A stretch of DNA of 64,000 nucleotides from Chryseobacterium ureilyticum (GCF_900156735.1 NZ_FTOL01000004.1:388992-452991); one strand, 5' to 3'; positions 16,716 through 26,363 are shown, numbered from the stretch's first letter. Notes: generated by a model not told the origin, from the sequence alone. Made by a program: numbers and translations.

Positions 16716-18308
16716 TTACATCGCAGGACCTGCTGCGTCTTTTATTTCTTCTAATAATTTTTTACGTTCACGAAGTCTTCTTCTTGCAATAACGGATTTA
16801 CCTCCAAGTACTCTTACAAATCTAAAGTATTGGAATCTTTTTGCTCCGAAATGGTGAGTGGCAACATACAGTAAAATCCCCAAACCGGTCAGAACAATGA
16901 ATCCGAAAATCTTTTTGGTAGCAATAATAATGGCATTCAACTGAATCGCTTTCATATTTGCCATTACATTCTGTGGAGTAACCGTCATTCCATCCATATA
17001 AACAGCCAGATCTCCTATTGCAGTAACCTGGAAACGGTATTGCAACCATGAATACAAAGTTGAAAATATACCAACCGCCAAAAAGGTTCTCCAAACTAAT
17101 ACAAGTCCAATTGCTGCAAGCATTTCATCCATTTCAAGTTTATCCAGTGTATAGAACCAAATAGAAATAAACAACGAACACATTCCGTATCCTTTTAAAA
17201 ACATAGGCAGATACCAGTTATCATAATTAAATTCCAGAACCATGGAAAAATACATAATAATAGCATATCCTATCATTGCTGCAAACCCTGAGAAAATATA
17301 CATTTTCAACGGTTTCTCTTTTTTAAACCAGATAACGGCAATGACTCCGGCAACAATGATTCCTGGAATCATCAGCATACTCAGTCGGGCATTAGTCAGC
17401 TGATCATATCCCAAAACTCCTACAGCAAATGTATTCTGAAGGGAAGCTGTTCCCAGAAACATTCCCAGCCAAAACAACATGAACAAACCGTGCTGTACAT
17501 TATTCTTTGTAAAAATTTTGAATGAAAGATAGGGTCTTTTTAATGTTAACTGACGAATGGAAAGTAATGCAAAGCTCACAAAAGCTGCGATACTCGCATT
17601 AATGATATTCTTTGAGTTCAACCAGTCCTGTTGTCTTCCAAATGCATACACATAAGCAGAAAACATAAAAGTGGAGATAAACAACAGGATACTCAGCCAG
17701 TCAATATAATGCAACGGAACTTTCAGCGCAAAATATTTATCATGCATAAAAATCCAGTGTATCAATGCTAATATAAAACATAGAACTGCTGTAAAAATAT
17801 AAAACTGCTGCCAGTTGTACAGAAGCGCAAATTCTGCGGCATAATAAGCTGCTACCTGATTCATCACCAGAACAAATGTATAGAACATGCCATAAAACAT
17901 TCCTCTGTTTCCGATCATTACCATTAATGGCAGAAAAAGTTCTATCGTTACCATCATCTTCATAAATCCTATCATTAAAGCGGAAAACACAAAAATCATC
18001 GGCTGTAACGTAGTTGAATTGATATAACTCAGTAACCCTAAAAGAACCAAGAGTAATACCATTTTATCTCTTACCTTAAACCTCATTTTAATTCTGAGAA
18101 CGACAGGCATACAGGCTCCCATTCCAATAGTGGTTGCATAATTCGCCCACATAAAATATTCTGTCATAGCCCCGGTACCACTTACCAAATAACTGATATT
18201 CCCGGTATAAACCCCACCAATCGGCATTACCACTGCAAGCAGTAATACGATTAGCAGAAGCTGTACGGGTTTGGGCACCCAATCGCTATATAATCCTTTG
18301 TTGTACAT
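16716..18308 (-). CDS. MFS efflux transporter, EmrB/DHA2-like
   Basis: This 530-residue inner-membrane protein has about 14 hydrophobic segments and a basic C-terminal tail (RRRLRERKKLLEEIKD). The length and segment number fit the DHA2 drug:H+ antiporter group (EmrB/QacA), although the family's usual motif A is poorly kept. It is the last gene of a minus-strand set TolC - HlyD/EmrA - MFS, the three parts of a tripartite pump that carries compounds from the cytoplasm through both membranes. The HlyD gene ends about 100 bases upstream of its start. The exported compound is unknown. A weak hairpin (AGATCC / GGATCT) lies 20-50 bases beyond the stop. Confidence 0.82.
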   Translation of the reverse strand: MYNKGLYSDWVPKPVQLLLIVLLLAVVMPIGGVYTGNISYLVSGTGAMTEYFMWANYATTIGMGACMPVVLRIKMRFKVRDKMVLLLVLLGLLSYINSTTLQPMIFVFSALMIGFMKMMVTIELFLPLMVMIGNRGMFYGMFYTFVLVMNQVAAYYAAEFALLYNWQQFYIFTAVLCFILALIHWIFMHDKYFALKVPLHYIDWLSILLFISTFMFSAYVYAFGRQQDWLNSKNIINASIAAFVSFALLSIRQLTLKRPYLSFKIFTKNNVQHGLFMLFWLGMFLGTASLQNTFAVGVLGYDQLTNARLSMLMIPGIIVAGVIAVIWFKKEKPLKMYIFSGFAAMIGYAIIMYFSMVLEFNYDNWYLPMFLKGYGMCSLFISIWFYTLDKLEMDEMLAAIGLVLVWRTFLAVGIFSTLYSWLQYRFQVTAIGDLAVYMDGMTVTPQNVMANMKAIQLNAIIIATKKIFGFIVLTGLGILLYVATHHFGAKRFQYFRFVRVLGGKSVIARRRLRERKKLLEEIKDAAGPAM

Positions 18309-18409
18309 ATTTAGATATTAGATTACAGATATCAGATAACAGACTTTACCAATCCAGCCTTTAATCATTCTTCATCGTATCAAGTCTGAAATCTGACTTC
18401 TGCTATCTT

Positions 18410-19534
18410 TTAGTCTTTATTAATATTCACATTCATGTTCATACCTGCACTTAATTTGTCCAGATTTTCTTTTTTATTGGAAGTAGTAAATTCTATTCTT
18501 ACTGGAATTCTTTGCTGTACTTTAATAAAGTTTCCGGTGGAATTATCCGTAGGTACACTTGAATATCTAGACCCTGTAGCCGCTGAAACCGCTGTTACTA
18601 TACCTTCAAATTTTTGTCCTCCCAATGCATCAGCCGTCATCGTTATCTTCTCTCCTACTTTAATATTAGGCATCTGACTTTCAAGAAAGTTTGCTGTTAC
18701 CCATTTTTGTCCGTTCAGTACAATTGTTGCAACTTGTTGTCCCGGTTGAATCAATTGCCCTTCAGAAATTGTTCTTCTTCCCATTACTCCGTCATATGGC
18801 GCTGTGATTACCGTATAAGAAAGGTTGATTCTAGCCATATCCAAAGCAGATTTTGTTCTTTTAATTTCAGCATCATTAATTCCCAGTCTGCTTTTCACTT
18901 CTGTAGTAGAAAGGTTGGCAGATTGTTTTTGGTTTACTAAAGTCTCATAAGCAGCCTTTTGCGCATCATATTCAGTTTTTACCTGATCATATTGCTGTCT
19001 TGTTACTGCTTCTGCCACTAAAAGGTTTTTATATCTGTTTAAATTCTGTTCAGCATTCCAAAGTCTTGCTTTTGCTCCTGCAATATTCGATTGCATTACA
19101 TTAATGTTATTGGAAACCGTATTCACTGAAGAACTTGTAGCTGTTTTCTGAGCCATTGCATTTTGATAAGCCGCTTCAGCCTGTCCTAATTGTGTAAGGA
19201 TTTCACGCTCATCTAAAATTACCAGCGTATCTCCTTTTTTTACTCTTTGGTGTTCAATGAATTTAATTTCTTTGATATAAGCTGAAACTCTTGTATTGAT
19301 TGGGTTGATAAATTCTTCTACCTGTGCAGCTTCCGTATATGTTTTGTTTCCGATGTGGAAGTATTCGCGTATTAGCCAAAACAGTCCGAAACCAATTACC
19401 AGAAAAACGACAATATTAGAAATAATCGCTCTGATTTTATTTTTTTTGTTCTGCTTTTTCTTGCCATCTCCGCTTGGTCTTGCTGGAGCTTGAGCCGGAG
19501 TTGTATTTTGAGTAGTTTGTTCCTTGTTTTCCAT
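18410..19534 (-). CDS. HlyD/EmrA family periplasmic adaptor of an efflux pump
   Basis: This 374-residue membrane-fusion protein has a basic, Pro/Gln-rich cytoplasmic start, one membrane anchor at about 35-56 and a lipoyl-like segment split around a coiled-coil hairpin (about 105-215, AAYQNAMAQK... and TTEVKSRLGINDAEIKRT). A beta-barrel region follows (NLSYTVITAPYDGVMGRRTISEGQ is the second lipoyl half). In the family it bridges the inner-membrane MFS pump and the TolC channel. The tolC gene ends 24 bases upstream, and the MFS gene begins about 100 bases downstream; that gap holds a low-complexity 'tagat/cagat' stretch. Confidence 0.9.
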   Translation of the reverse strand: MENKEQTTQNTTPAQAPARPSGDGKKKQNKKNKIRAIISNIVVFLVIGFGLFWLIREYFHIGNKTYTEAAQVEEFINPINTRVSAYIKEIKFIEHQRVKKGDTLVILDEREILTQLGQAEAAYQNAMAQKTATSSSVNTVSNNINVMQSNIAGAKARLWNAEQNLNRYKNLLVAEAVTRQQYDQVKTEYDAQKAAYETLVNQKQSANLSTTEVKSRLGINDAEIKRTKSALDMARINLSYTVITAPYDGVMGRRTISEGQLIQPGQQVATIVLNGQKWVTANFLESQMPNIKVGEKITMTADALGGQKFEGIVTAVSAATGSRYSSVPTDNSTGNFIKVQQRIPVRIEFTTSNKKENLDKLSAGMNMNVNINKD

Positions 19535-19558
19535 TGTGTTGATTTTCAGTTTTAAAAA

Positions 19559-20869
19559 TTAAAGTGTCCCTGTAGACTTCAAAAGATTATAATATTGATA
19601 CAAAACATTGATCTCCGCATTCGCATAATCCAGCTCTGATTGTAATTTCTGGTTCTGTGCATCAATCATTTCAGCTTGTACAGCCAATTGGTTCAAATAC
19701 TTAGCTTCCGTAATCTTGTAGTTTTCTTCCGCCAGTCTTTTGGAATCATTCAGAATTTCTGCCTGTTGAATAGCTTCCTGATATTTTGTATAGGCTGCAT
19801 TCACACCCATATCTACATTCTGCTGTACCAGAGTCATTGCATCATTCGCCTGGTTTTTCTGCAGCTCACCTAATTTTACTTTTTCCTTGGTTTTGTATAG
19901 GTTATCAATGTTATAACTAAGAGAAACACCTGTCTGCCACCCTCCTGAATACATATCTAAAACAGGATTTCTCGTTGTAATTGGTCTTTGTAAAGTATAT
20001 CCTCCGAACCCTGCCAAAGTAGGTGAATTATCGGTTTTAATAATTTCAATATTCTTATCCGCTACAGCAATATTTTTCTGAGCTGACTTCAACATTGGAT
20101 TGCTGTCATGAGCAAGGTTTACGTAATAATCCATCCCAATTCCAGACTCTTTGTTCTCTAAATTTTCTGTAGGAACAATTTCAGTATCAGAAGATAAACC
20201 TAATGCGATATTTAAATTATAATTAAGGATTTTTTTATTATTTGAAAGGGTAAGAATTCCCTGATCCAAATTTTTAAGAGCAAGTTCTCCACGAATTACT
20301 TCGTTTCTGGTTACCATTCCCTGCTGATAAAACTTCTGGATATTTTTAAGACGTTCCTGAGCAAGTTTTTTGTTATTCTGAAATACTTCTTCCTGGTTGA
20401 TTATTTTATAGACATCCAGATAATTTGAGATTACTAAAAATTTAACATCCTGTTTGTTTTTCTCCAGATCTAACTCGGAAAGCTGTTCACGAAGCCCAGC
20501 CATTTCAATAGATTTATTTACCAGTCCTCCTTTGAAAATCAATTGTGTTGCCTGTACAGCATATGAACTTCCGTAATGAGGCATAGGAATCTTTGTAGAA
20601 TTTGAAAAATCTTTATCGATTGCCACAGCATCCCCCAAATAGAATTGGCTTGTAGAAGCTGTGATCGTAGGAAGTTTCTGAAGCTTTGCAACATTGATAC
20701 TCTGTTTTGCAATATCAATATTATAAGCTGAAACTTTCAACTGCTGATGATTCTGAACTGCCAGTTCAGCTACCTCACCTGCGGTCATCTGTTTAATCTG
20801 TTGCGAAAAAAACAGCGCAGGAAAAGCTGCTATCAGAACTGATAGTGCTGTTTTTATTTTCTTTGTCAT
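19559..20869 (-). CDS. TolC family outer membrane efflux protein
   Basis: This 436-residue protein has a signal peptide (ends near FFS-QQ), then two repeats of the outer membrane efflux fold with long helices and short membrane strands (for example NKKLAQERLKNIQKFYQQG and AEILNDSKRLAEENYKITEAKY). It forms the outer-membrane exit duct for the HlyD/MFS pump encoded next. It is the first gene of the efflux operon. Just upstream lies a full Bacteroidota promoter (TTTG, 19-bp spacer, TAACTTTG) whose -33 element is inside an inverted repeat, so the operon is probably regulated; the AraC gene upstream is the obvious candidate. Confidence 0.92.
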   Translation of the reverse strand: MTKKIKTALSVLIAAFPALFFSQQIKQMTAGEVAELAVQNHQQLKVSAYNIDIAKQSINVAKLQKLPTITASTSQFYLGDAVAIDKDFSNSTKIPMPHYGSSYAVQATQLIFKGGLVNKSIEMAGLREQLSELDLEKNKQDVKFLVISNYLDVYKIINQEEVFQNNKKLAQERLKNIQKFYQQGMVTRNEVIRGELALKNLDQGILTLSNNKKILNYNLNIALGLSSDTEIVPTENLENKESGIGMDYYVNLAHDSNPMLKSAQKNIAVADKNIEIIKTDNSPTLAGFGGYTLQRPITTRNPVLDMYSGGWQTGVSLSYNIDNLYKTKEKVKLGELQKNQANDAMTLVQQNVDMGVNAAYTKYQEAIQQAEILNDSKRLAEENYKITEAKYLNQLAVQAEMIDAQNQKLQSELDYANAEINVLYQYYNLLKSTGTL

Positions 20870-20889
20870 TTTACCTTGTTTTACAGATG

Positions 20890-20929
20890 CAAAGTTAGGA
20901 GAACAACAAAATCAATCAAATGTTTGATT
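20890..20929 (-). promoter_or_regulatory. Promoter of the efflux operon with overlapping operator
   Basis: On the minus strand a -33 TTTG (20917-20920) is followed, after exactly 19 bases, by a -7 TAACTTTG (20890-20897). The -33 box lies inside the inverted repeat AATCAAA-TG-TTTGATT (20914-20929). A protein bound there would affect polymerase access directly. Confidence 0.75.
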
Positions 20930-20958
20930 TTTGGAAAAAGATGTTCAAATGTAAGATT

Positions 20959-21804
20959 TTAATTTTCGAACTGATGTCTGTACTGCGTAGGGCTTACTTC
21001 CAGATGCTTTTTAAAAAAGTGAGAAAATGAGTACTGATCACTAAAGCCAAGGATAGATGAGACCTCTGAAACAGGTTTATTGGAAGAATTCAAGAGTACT
21101 TTTGCTTCGTTGATTACTATAAGGGCAATGATGTGGCTTGCGGACTTTCCTGTAATGGATTTTACAACTGATGAAAGATGTCTGGTTGTAATGGATTGTC
21201 TTTCGGCATAAAATTCCACAGTCCTTTCTGTAAGATGATATTCAGAAAGATCGGTAAGAAAAACAAAAACGATTTCTTCCTGTCTAGACATCTGATTCAT
21301 AGAATTGTTATCTTCTTTTGAGATAATCCCAGCCATCTGATAGCAAAAAACAGAGAAAAGATGTTCCACCATTTCTTTTTTGTACAACATTTCCGTTTCA
21401 GAGTCAAGAATATATTTCAGGAAATTGACGCTTTTCCATACTACTTCCATTTCATTTTCAGGGAAAGGAACTCCCTTATTCATCTGCTGTCTGAAATATC
21501 TATAGGTAATCAGCCTATTGAACTTCAGAGATAGCGCAGAAATAAATTCTCTTTTATAGGAAACCATTCTGGACTGAAAATCATCAGTCACTGAGATCAC
21601 CTCATAAATAGTTTGAGGATCGGTCACCATAAACATATTAGCAGAAACCTCCAGGTCACTGAAGTGCTGACGAAGTTTTATCCTTCCCGATTTAATAAAG
21701 ATAAATGCAGGATTATCCGGGCGAAATGGCTTATCTACAGCGATTCTCTCGAAAATATTTTTTTGCGTAAAAATTTCAACTCCGAATTTTTCTAAGGCAG
21801 ACAT
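20959..21804 (-). CDS. AraC family transcriptional regulator
   Basis: This 281-residue regulator has an N-terminal cupin-like sensing half (residues ~1-160) and a C-terminal double HTH of the AraC type. The first recognition region is YAERQSITTRHLSSVVKSIT, and the second contains VSSILGFSDQYSFSHFFKKH followed by SPTQYRHQF. It lies directly upstream of, and in the same direction as, the TolC-HlyD-MFS operon, so it probably controls the pump, perhaps through the inverted repeat at 20914-20929. Its own promoter (TACATTTG at 21809-21816 with TTTG 20 bases upstream) ends four bases before the ATG, implying a leaderless mRNA. Confidence 0.9.
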   Translation of the reverse strand: MSALEKFGVEIFTQKNIFERIAVDKPFRPDNPAFIFIKSGRIKLRQHFSDLEVSANMFMVTDPQTIYEVISVTDDFQSRMVSYKREFISALSLKFNRLITYRYFRQQMNKGVPFPENEMEVVWKSVNFLKYILDSETEMLYKKEMVEHLFSVFCYQMAGIISKEDNNSMNQMSRQEEIVFVFLTDLSEYHLTERTVEFYAERQSITTRHLSSVVKSITGKSASHIIALIVINEAKVLLNSSNKPVSEVSSILGFSDQYSFSHFFKKHLEVSPTQYRHQFEN

Positions 21805-21808
21805 AGCA

Positions 21809-21840
21809 CAAATGTAAGCAAACTTCTCACTGATTACAAA
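21809..21840 (-). promoter_or_regulatory. Promoter of the AraC regulator gene
   Basis: On the minus strand TTTG (21837-21840), a 20-bp spacer and TACATTTG (21809-21816) match the -33/-7 consensus. The -7 box ends 4 nt before the ATG. Confidence 0.65.
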
Positions 21841-21877
21841 ATTTTATTATTTTAGCATTTATCCAATTCCCGTCAAT

Positions 21878-22351
21878 ATGAGAAAGGTTGATTTATTATT
21901 TGCAGAATATAGTAAAAGCCATAGAAATGCGACAAACAAGTTCATTCACTGGATTTGTGTCCCTTTGATTTTCTGCAGTATTCTTGGTTTTATTTCCCTG
22001 ATCCCTGCACCGCATTTCTGTATGCCTCATGCAGGATGTATCAGTATCATAAGTATTATTACAGTGATTCTGATTAGTCTGTTTTATGTAAGGCTATCCC
22101 TATTGATCGGAATTGTAATGTTCTTTATAATGCTGATTGCTGAACATTTTATTTATCTTACCAATATCAGTCTTGGTAAGCAATCCTGGATCGTTTATCT
22201 GGGTATTTTCGTCATTACCTGGATCTTTCAGTTTATTGGACATAAAATTGAAGGAAAAAAGCCTTCATTCCTGAAGGACTTACAGTTTCTGCTGATCGGT
22301 CCTATCTGGCTTTTAGGCTTTATCCTTAAAAAAACGGGAATAAGATATTGA
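21878..22351 (+). CDS. Mpo1-like / DUF962 family membrane protein
   Basis: This 157-residue membrane protein has the DUF962 layout: an N-terminal RNATNKFIHWICVP motif (residues 17-30), about four hydrophobic helices and a C-terminal GHKIEGKKPSFLKDLQFLLIG element near 127-147. In yeast the family member Mpo1 is an iron-dependent dioxygenase in alpha-oxidation of 2-hydroxy fatty acids; the paired His residues here (HW at 24-25, GH at 127-128) fit that idea, but the bacterial substrate is unproven. It is divergent from the AraC gene and its stop lies one base from the stop of the converging DUF2891 gene. Confidence 0.8.
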   Translation: MRKVDLLFAEYSKSHRNATNKFIHWICVPLIFCSILGFISLIPAPHFCMPHAGCISIISIITVILISLFYVRLSLLIGIVMFFIMLIAEHFIYLTNISLGKQSWIVYLGIFVITWIFQFIGHKIEGKKPSFLKDLQFLLIGPIWLLGFILKKTGIRY

Positions 22352-22352
22352 T

Positions 22353-23420
22353 TTAATCTTCCAATGCATAAACGGCAAAACTAGCTAACCAGTGATCTCC
22401 GCCATAATTTCCTTGAAAGAGCAACGGTAAGCCATTAGCCAAAAATACATCAGCTGTTTTCTGGAAGTCTTTTTTCAACGGATGCCCGGCAGGAAGTGCT
22501 TTTGCAATACCTTTCATACACCATGCCTTAGAAAATGACAATCCTACAAGATGAACGGTCTGATAATCGCTTAAATCACTTACAACAGGGATCTGTTCTA
22601 TATTCTCAAGGCTTCTTTTTTCATAGAAGTTATTCAGCCATGTTATGTACTCTTTTTGAGGAAGAACTCTTCTCATCAAATCTGCAATTTCAAGACTTGG
22701 CGAGAAGAAATCAGAACCGTCAGGTTCTAAATAGGCAGGAGTTTTCTGATCTTTTAAAAAGAAGTATTTTGCTTTTTCGATAAGCTGATTTTCAAACTCT
22801 TTATCTTTATTCGCTTTTGCCCAATCCATTGCAAAAGCCATTGCAAACGCAGTATTTGGGTGAACTCCGGTTCTGTTCGGATAAGTTTGTTTAGGAAGAT
22901 AAGTTTTCCAGGATTTCAGGATCTGATCCGTTAAAGGTTTCAGATTTTGATGCCATATTTTTGCTTTAGGATGATCCCAGGTGGTCAATTCTTCATCCAG
23001 TTTCAATATCCAAGCCCAGCCATAGGTTCTCTCAAAGGTTCCTGTCAACTGATATTTCGTAAAATAATTTGCCTCGGTCTGTAGTTTTTCTTTCTGGAAA
23101 GATTCATCAAGGATTTTCTCGATTTCTTTTGCATTAGGCAACGACGGTTTTGTCTTTAAAAGCCTGGCAAGCATCCAGTGTCCGTGAACAGAGCTATGCC
23201 AATCAAAACAGCCATAAAAACTTGGATGAAGATCCTTAGGTGTTAAAGGTACTTCTCCAGCGTTATTAATGATATGCGCCGTTTTATTTGGATATTCCTG
23301 ATTGATACAGTGAAGTGGTTTATCGGCTAATTTTAGTGCCATCTCATCAGTAAGCTTGGGAACTTCCTGAGCATACATCAGAAATGGAGAAAATACGAAT
23401 GCTAAAAGACTTTTTTTCAT
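22353..23420 (-). CDS. DUF2891 family secreted protein
   Basis: This 355-residue protein carries a signal peptide (cleavage near MYA-QE) and the DUF2891 hallmarks: FYGCFDWHSSVHGHWMLARL at about 69-88, ERTYGWAWILKL near 130 and a C-terminal GGDHWLASFAVYAL. The pattern of helical repeats with conserved Trp/His resembles alpha/alpha toroid glycosidases or lyases, but no activity is established for the family. The gene converges on the Mpo1-like gene with a one-base gap and no visible terminator between the two stops. Confidence 0.82.
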   Translation of the reverse strand: MKKSLLAFVFSPFLMYAQEVPKLTDEMALKLADKPLHCINQEYPNKTAHIINNAGEVPLTPKDLHPSFYGCFDWHSSVHGHWMLARLLKTKPSLPNAKEIEKILDESFQKEKLQTEANYFTKYQLTGTFERTYGWAWILKLDEELTTWDHPKAKIWHQNLKPLTDQILKSWKTYLPKQTYPNRTGVHPNTAFAMAFAMDWAKANKDKEFENQLIEKAKYFFLKDQKTPAYLEPDGSDFFSPSLEIADLMRRVLPQKEYITWLNNFYEKRSLENIEQIPVVSDLSDYQTVHLVGLSFSKAWCMKGIAKALPAGHPLKKDFQKTADVFLANGLPLLFQGNYGGDHWLASFAVYALED

Positions 23421-23543
23421 GTATTAAAAATAGAAAATAAATCACATTTTCAATAATAAACCACTAAAGAATTTACAAACTGATTAGAAATATCAAATCT
23501 TAGCTTAAGGTAAATAATAAATTACTAATTCTATGTCAACATA

Positions 23544-24242
23544 TTATTTTCCAAGTACAAATACAGCTGGAACTTTATGCAATTCCGGCTTTTGTTTTTG
23601 CCAGTCTTTTATTGTTTTTGTTTGTATAAATTCGTGTTCAGGATCATTGATATTTGCAGCAATGCAAAGCTTCGTATTTGGGGACAAGAATTTTGTAAGG
23701 TCCTCAATAAGCTGATTATTACGATAAGGAGTTTCCATAAAAATCTGTGAATAACCTGTTTTTTGAACCAGGCTTTCCAAATGTTGGATCTGCTTCTTTT
23801 TTTCTCCTTTATCAATCGGGAGATAGCCGTGAAATGTAAACTCCTGTCCATTGAATCCACTGGAAATCAATGCAAGAATAATAGACGACGGTCCAGAAAT
23901 AGGAATCACTCTGATGTTTTTCTCATGGCACCATTTTACCATCAGGTTTCCAGGGTCTGCGATACACGGTAATCCGGCTTCAGAAAGCAATCCGAAGTCC
24001 TGTCCTTTCAGCATCAGCTGTTGAGCTTCTTTGATGTCTGCGTTTTCTGTATATTTATCTAATAGAAATAGCTTCAGATCTGCCTGTTTCTTTTCGGGAG
24101 CGAAAAATTTAACCACTTTTCTGGCTGTTTTTTCATTTTCTACGAAGAAGTAATCAGTTTGCATAATATATTCCTTTATTACAGGTGCAAAATGAGTAAT
24201 TGAAGTATTTTCAGATAAGTAAGCAGGGAGTAAAAAAAGCAT
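23544..24242 (-). CDS. RsmI-like tetrapyrrole-methylase-fold SAM methyltransferase
   Basis: This 232-residue protein has the tetrapyrrole methylase fold. The glycine-rich loop LLSEAGLPCIADPG (about 85-98) is the counterpart of the LISDAGTPLISDPG loop of RsmI, and PISGPSSIILALISSGF and METPYRNNQL follow, as in RsmI. RsmI 2'-O-methylates C1402 of 16S rRNA; this version lacks RsmI's C-terminal extension and is a shorter paralogue common in Bacteroidota, so the target may differ. It is on the same strand as, and follows, the phosphatase and dnaA genes. Confidence 0.82.
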   Translation of the reverse strand: MLFLLPAYLSENTSITHFAPVIKEYIMQTDYFFVENEKTARKVVKFFAPEKKQADLKLFLLDKYTENADIKEAQQLMLKGQDFGLLSEAGLPCIADPGNLMVKWCHEKNIRVIPISGPSSIILALISSGFNGQEFTFHGYLPIDKGEKKKQIQHLESLVQKTGYSQIFMETPYRNNQLIEDLTKFLSPNTKLCIAANINDPEHEFIQTKTIKDWQKQKPELHKVPAVFVLGK

Positions 24243-24355
24243 TGTTTTATTTTTTTAATTCTTTCGTTTAATGAAATTGATGGAAATATTTATTCAGGTT
24301 TATCGTCTTTAAAGCTTAGTAAAAATAGTATAAGCTATATTTTAATCAATATTAT

Positions 24356-24805
24356 TTATGTTAGAATTTGGTTTTTAATGGCATCACAACCTTTATCCAA
24401 AAGCTGGAAAACCTCTTCAAAATCTTTCATATCGCCCCAATAAGGGTCCGGAACCTCAGCATTTTCATGATCTCCTAATGTTTCCAGAAATAATGATATT
24501 TTCTGACGCTCTTTCTCATTTTTAGCTTTTGAAATTACATCTTCAAATACATCAATATCCATACAATAGATTTTATCAAAAGTCTCAAAATCTGTCCTTC
24601 TAATAGGTCTTGATTTTTGTTTGGAAATGTCTACATGATGATTAGCTGCGGTTTTAACAGCTCTTTTATCTGGATACTCACCTTCATGCAATGAAATAGT
24701 TCCGGCTGAATCTACCACGAAGTTTTCTGGTACTTTAGTTTTCATTATTCCTTCTGCCAAAGGGCTTCTGCATATGTTTCCAAGGCAAACCATCAGGATT
24801 TTCAT
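24356..24805 (-). CDS. Low molecular weight protein-tyrosine phosphatase
   Basis: This 149-residue phosphatase has the P-loop CLGNICRSP with nucleophile Cys 7 and Arg 13 at the N-terminus and the general acid Asp in the PDPYWGD motif (Asp 120). All catalytic residues of LMW-PTPs are present. Such enzymes remove phosphate from tyrosines, often on capsule or exopolysaccharide kinases, though none lies in the window. It sits 103 bases downstream of dnaA and 113 bases upstream of the RsmI-like gene, all on the minus strand. Confidence 0.93.
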   Translation of the reverse strand: MKILMVCLGNICRSPLAEGIMKTKVPENFVVDSAGTISLHEGEYPDKRAVKTAANHHVDISKQKSRPIRRTDFETFDKIYCMDIDVFEDVISKAKNEKERQKISLFLETLGDHENAEVPDPYWGDMKDFEEVFQLLDKGCDAIKNQILT

Positions 24806-24908
24806 AGTCTGGTATTTAAAATAAATATCTCTTTTCTGTCACAAAACTAAATAAAAAATGAAGAATACTACTATTCTCCATTTCAAATTATTTTTAGCTT
24901 AAGATATT

Positions 24909-26363
24909 TTACTGTTTGATTCTTTCTGTAAGATCCTTAACGTACTTCTTGATTTCTTTATCGATTTTAGAAACATCTTTAATAGTATCACAAGCATACA
25001 TTACTGTTGAGTGATCTTTTCCTCCCATTTCTTCACCGATCTTAGTGAATGTAGAGTTGGTAAACTCTTTTGAAAAATACATTGCAAGCTGTCTTGGTAA
25101 TGCAATTTCTCTTTTTCTGGTCTTGGATAAAAGCTGCTCTTTTTTGATTCCGAAATAATCGCATACCACTTCCTGAATGTAAGGAATATTGATAACCTTC
25201 TTTTGGTTGGCTGCAATTCTATTGATCGTTTCTTTTAATAATTCAAGACTTAAGTCTCTCTTATAAACTGTAGAGTATGCAATTACTGAGTTGATTACCC
25301 CAATAAGTTCTCTTACATTGGTTTTCGCTTCAGCAGCAAGGAAATCAAGCATATCTCCCGGAAGAACAATTCCGTCTCTGCTTAATTTATCTTCAATGAT
25401 CTGTCTTCTTGTAGATAAATCCGGCGATTTGATTTCCGCAGAAAGTCCCCATTTGAAACGGGAAACAATTCTATCTTGAATATCCATTATATCTGCAGGT
25501 GCTTTATCTGAAGTAAGAATAATCTGCTTTCCGTTTTGGTGCAAATGATCAAAAATATGGAAGAAGCTATCCTGAGTTGCAGATTTACCAGATAAGAACT
25601 GAATATCATCGATAATCAATACATCTACCATTTGATAGAAGTTAGCAAATTCAGTTTGTTTATGTGCTTTTGCAGCTGAAATAAACTGTTGGATAAATTT
25701 TTCTGAAGATAAGTATAAAACTACTTTATCAGGAAATTGGTTTTTTACTTCAAGACCAACCGCCTGTCCAAGGTGAGTTTTCCCTACTCCATATCCTCCG
25801 TATAAGAACAATGGGTTGAATGCTGTAGCTCCAGGTCTTTTAGCAATAGATCTTGCTACTGTAGCTGCAAATTTATTACTTTCACCTTCTACATAACTAT
25901 CAAAAGAATAGTCTGGTTTAAGGTTTGAATCAATATTTACTTTTCTAATTCCAGGAACCACAAAAGGGTTTACAATATTAGCTGAGAATCCTTGTGGCAT
26001 TGTTTCCTGTGTTTTTGGAGTAGGAACGCTTTGTCCCTTCATATTCATGGTAACTGGTTTTTCTTCACCTTTCGGTCTGTTTTCCATTACAGAATACCAT
26101 AATTTAACTCCTTTTCCTACATTTTTCTTCAGGGCAGCAGAAAGTAAGGACAAGTAATTGTCCTCGATATATTCCTTGTAGAAATCGCTCGGTACGATAA
26201 GTGTAAGGTTATTCGCCACCAATGAAAGCGGCTGCACCTTATCAAATAACATATCGAAAGATTTTTCAAGTTTTTTCAGGTCAGAATTATCTTCAGCTGC
26301 GTTCAAGTTATCGCGCATAAACTGAAGGCACTTCTGCCATATCATCATTAAATTGTCATCCAT
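24909..26363 (-). CDS. dnaA: Chromosomal replication initiator protein DnaA
   Basis: This 484-residue AAA+ initiator is complete. Domain I covers about 1-95, followed by a Met/Pro/Gln-rich linker (domain II, about 96-135). The ATPase has Walker A GGYGVGKT at 189-196 and Walker B IIDDIQF at 250-256, with a sensor motif LTSDKAP after that. Domain IV has the DnaA signature GGKDHSTVMYACDTI near the end, which reads DnaA boxes. DnaA opens oriC to start chromosome replication. I found no TTATCCACA-like boxes within a few hundred bases on either side, so oriC is probably elsewhere. The flanking genes are not the usual dnaN/recF set. Confidence 0.97.
   Translation of the reverse strand: MDDNLMMIWQKCLQFMRDNLNAAEDNSDLKKLEKSFDMLFDKVQPLSLVANNLTLIVPSDFYKEYIEDNYLSLLSAALKKNVGKGVKLWYSVMENRPKGEEKPVTMNMKGQSVPTPKTQETMPQGFSANIVNPFVVPGIRKVNIDSNLKPDYSFDSYVEGESNKFAATVARSIAKRPGATAFNPLFLYGGYGVGKTHLGQAVGLEVKNQFPDKVVLYLSSEKFIQQFISAAKAHKQTEFANFYQMVDVLIIDDIQFLSGKSATQDSFFHIFDHLHQNGKQIILTSDKAPADIMDIQDRIVSRFKWGLSAEIKSPDLSTRRQIIEDKLSRDGIVLPGDMLDFLAAEAKTNVRELIGVINSVIAYSTVYKRDLSLELLKETINRIAANQKKVINIPYIQEVVCDYFGIKKEQLLSKTRKREIALPRQLAMYFSKEFTNSTFTKIGEEMGGKDHSTVMYACDTIKDVSKIDKEIKKYVKDLTERIKQ

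Noticed and set aside
18309..18409. Tandem repeat of 'tagat/cagat' units between the HlyD and MFS genes
   Set aside because: The units are irregular and short; it looks like low-complexity sequence, not a defined repeat or mobile element.
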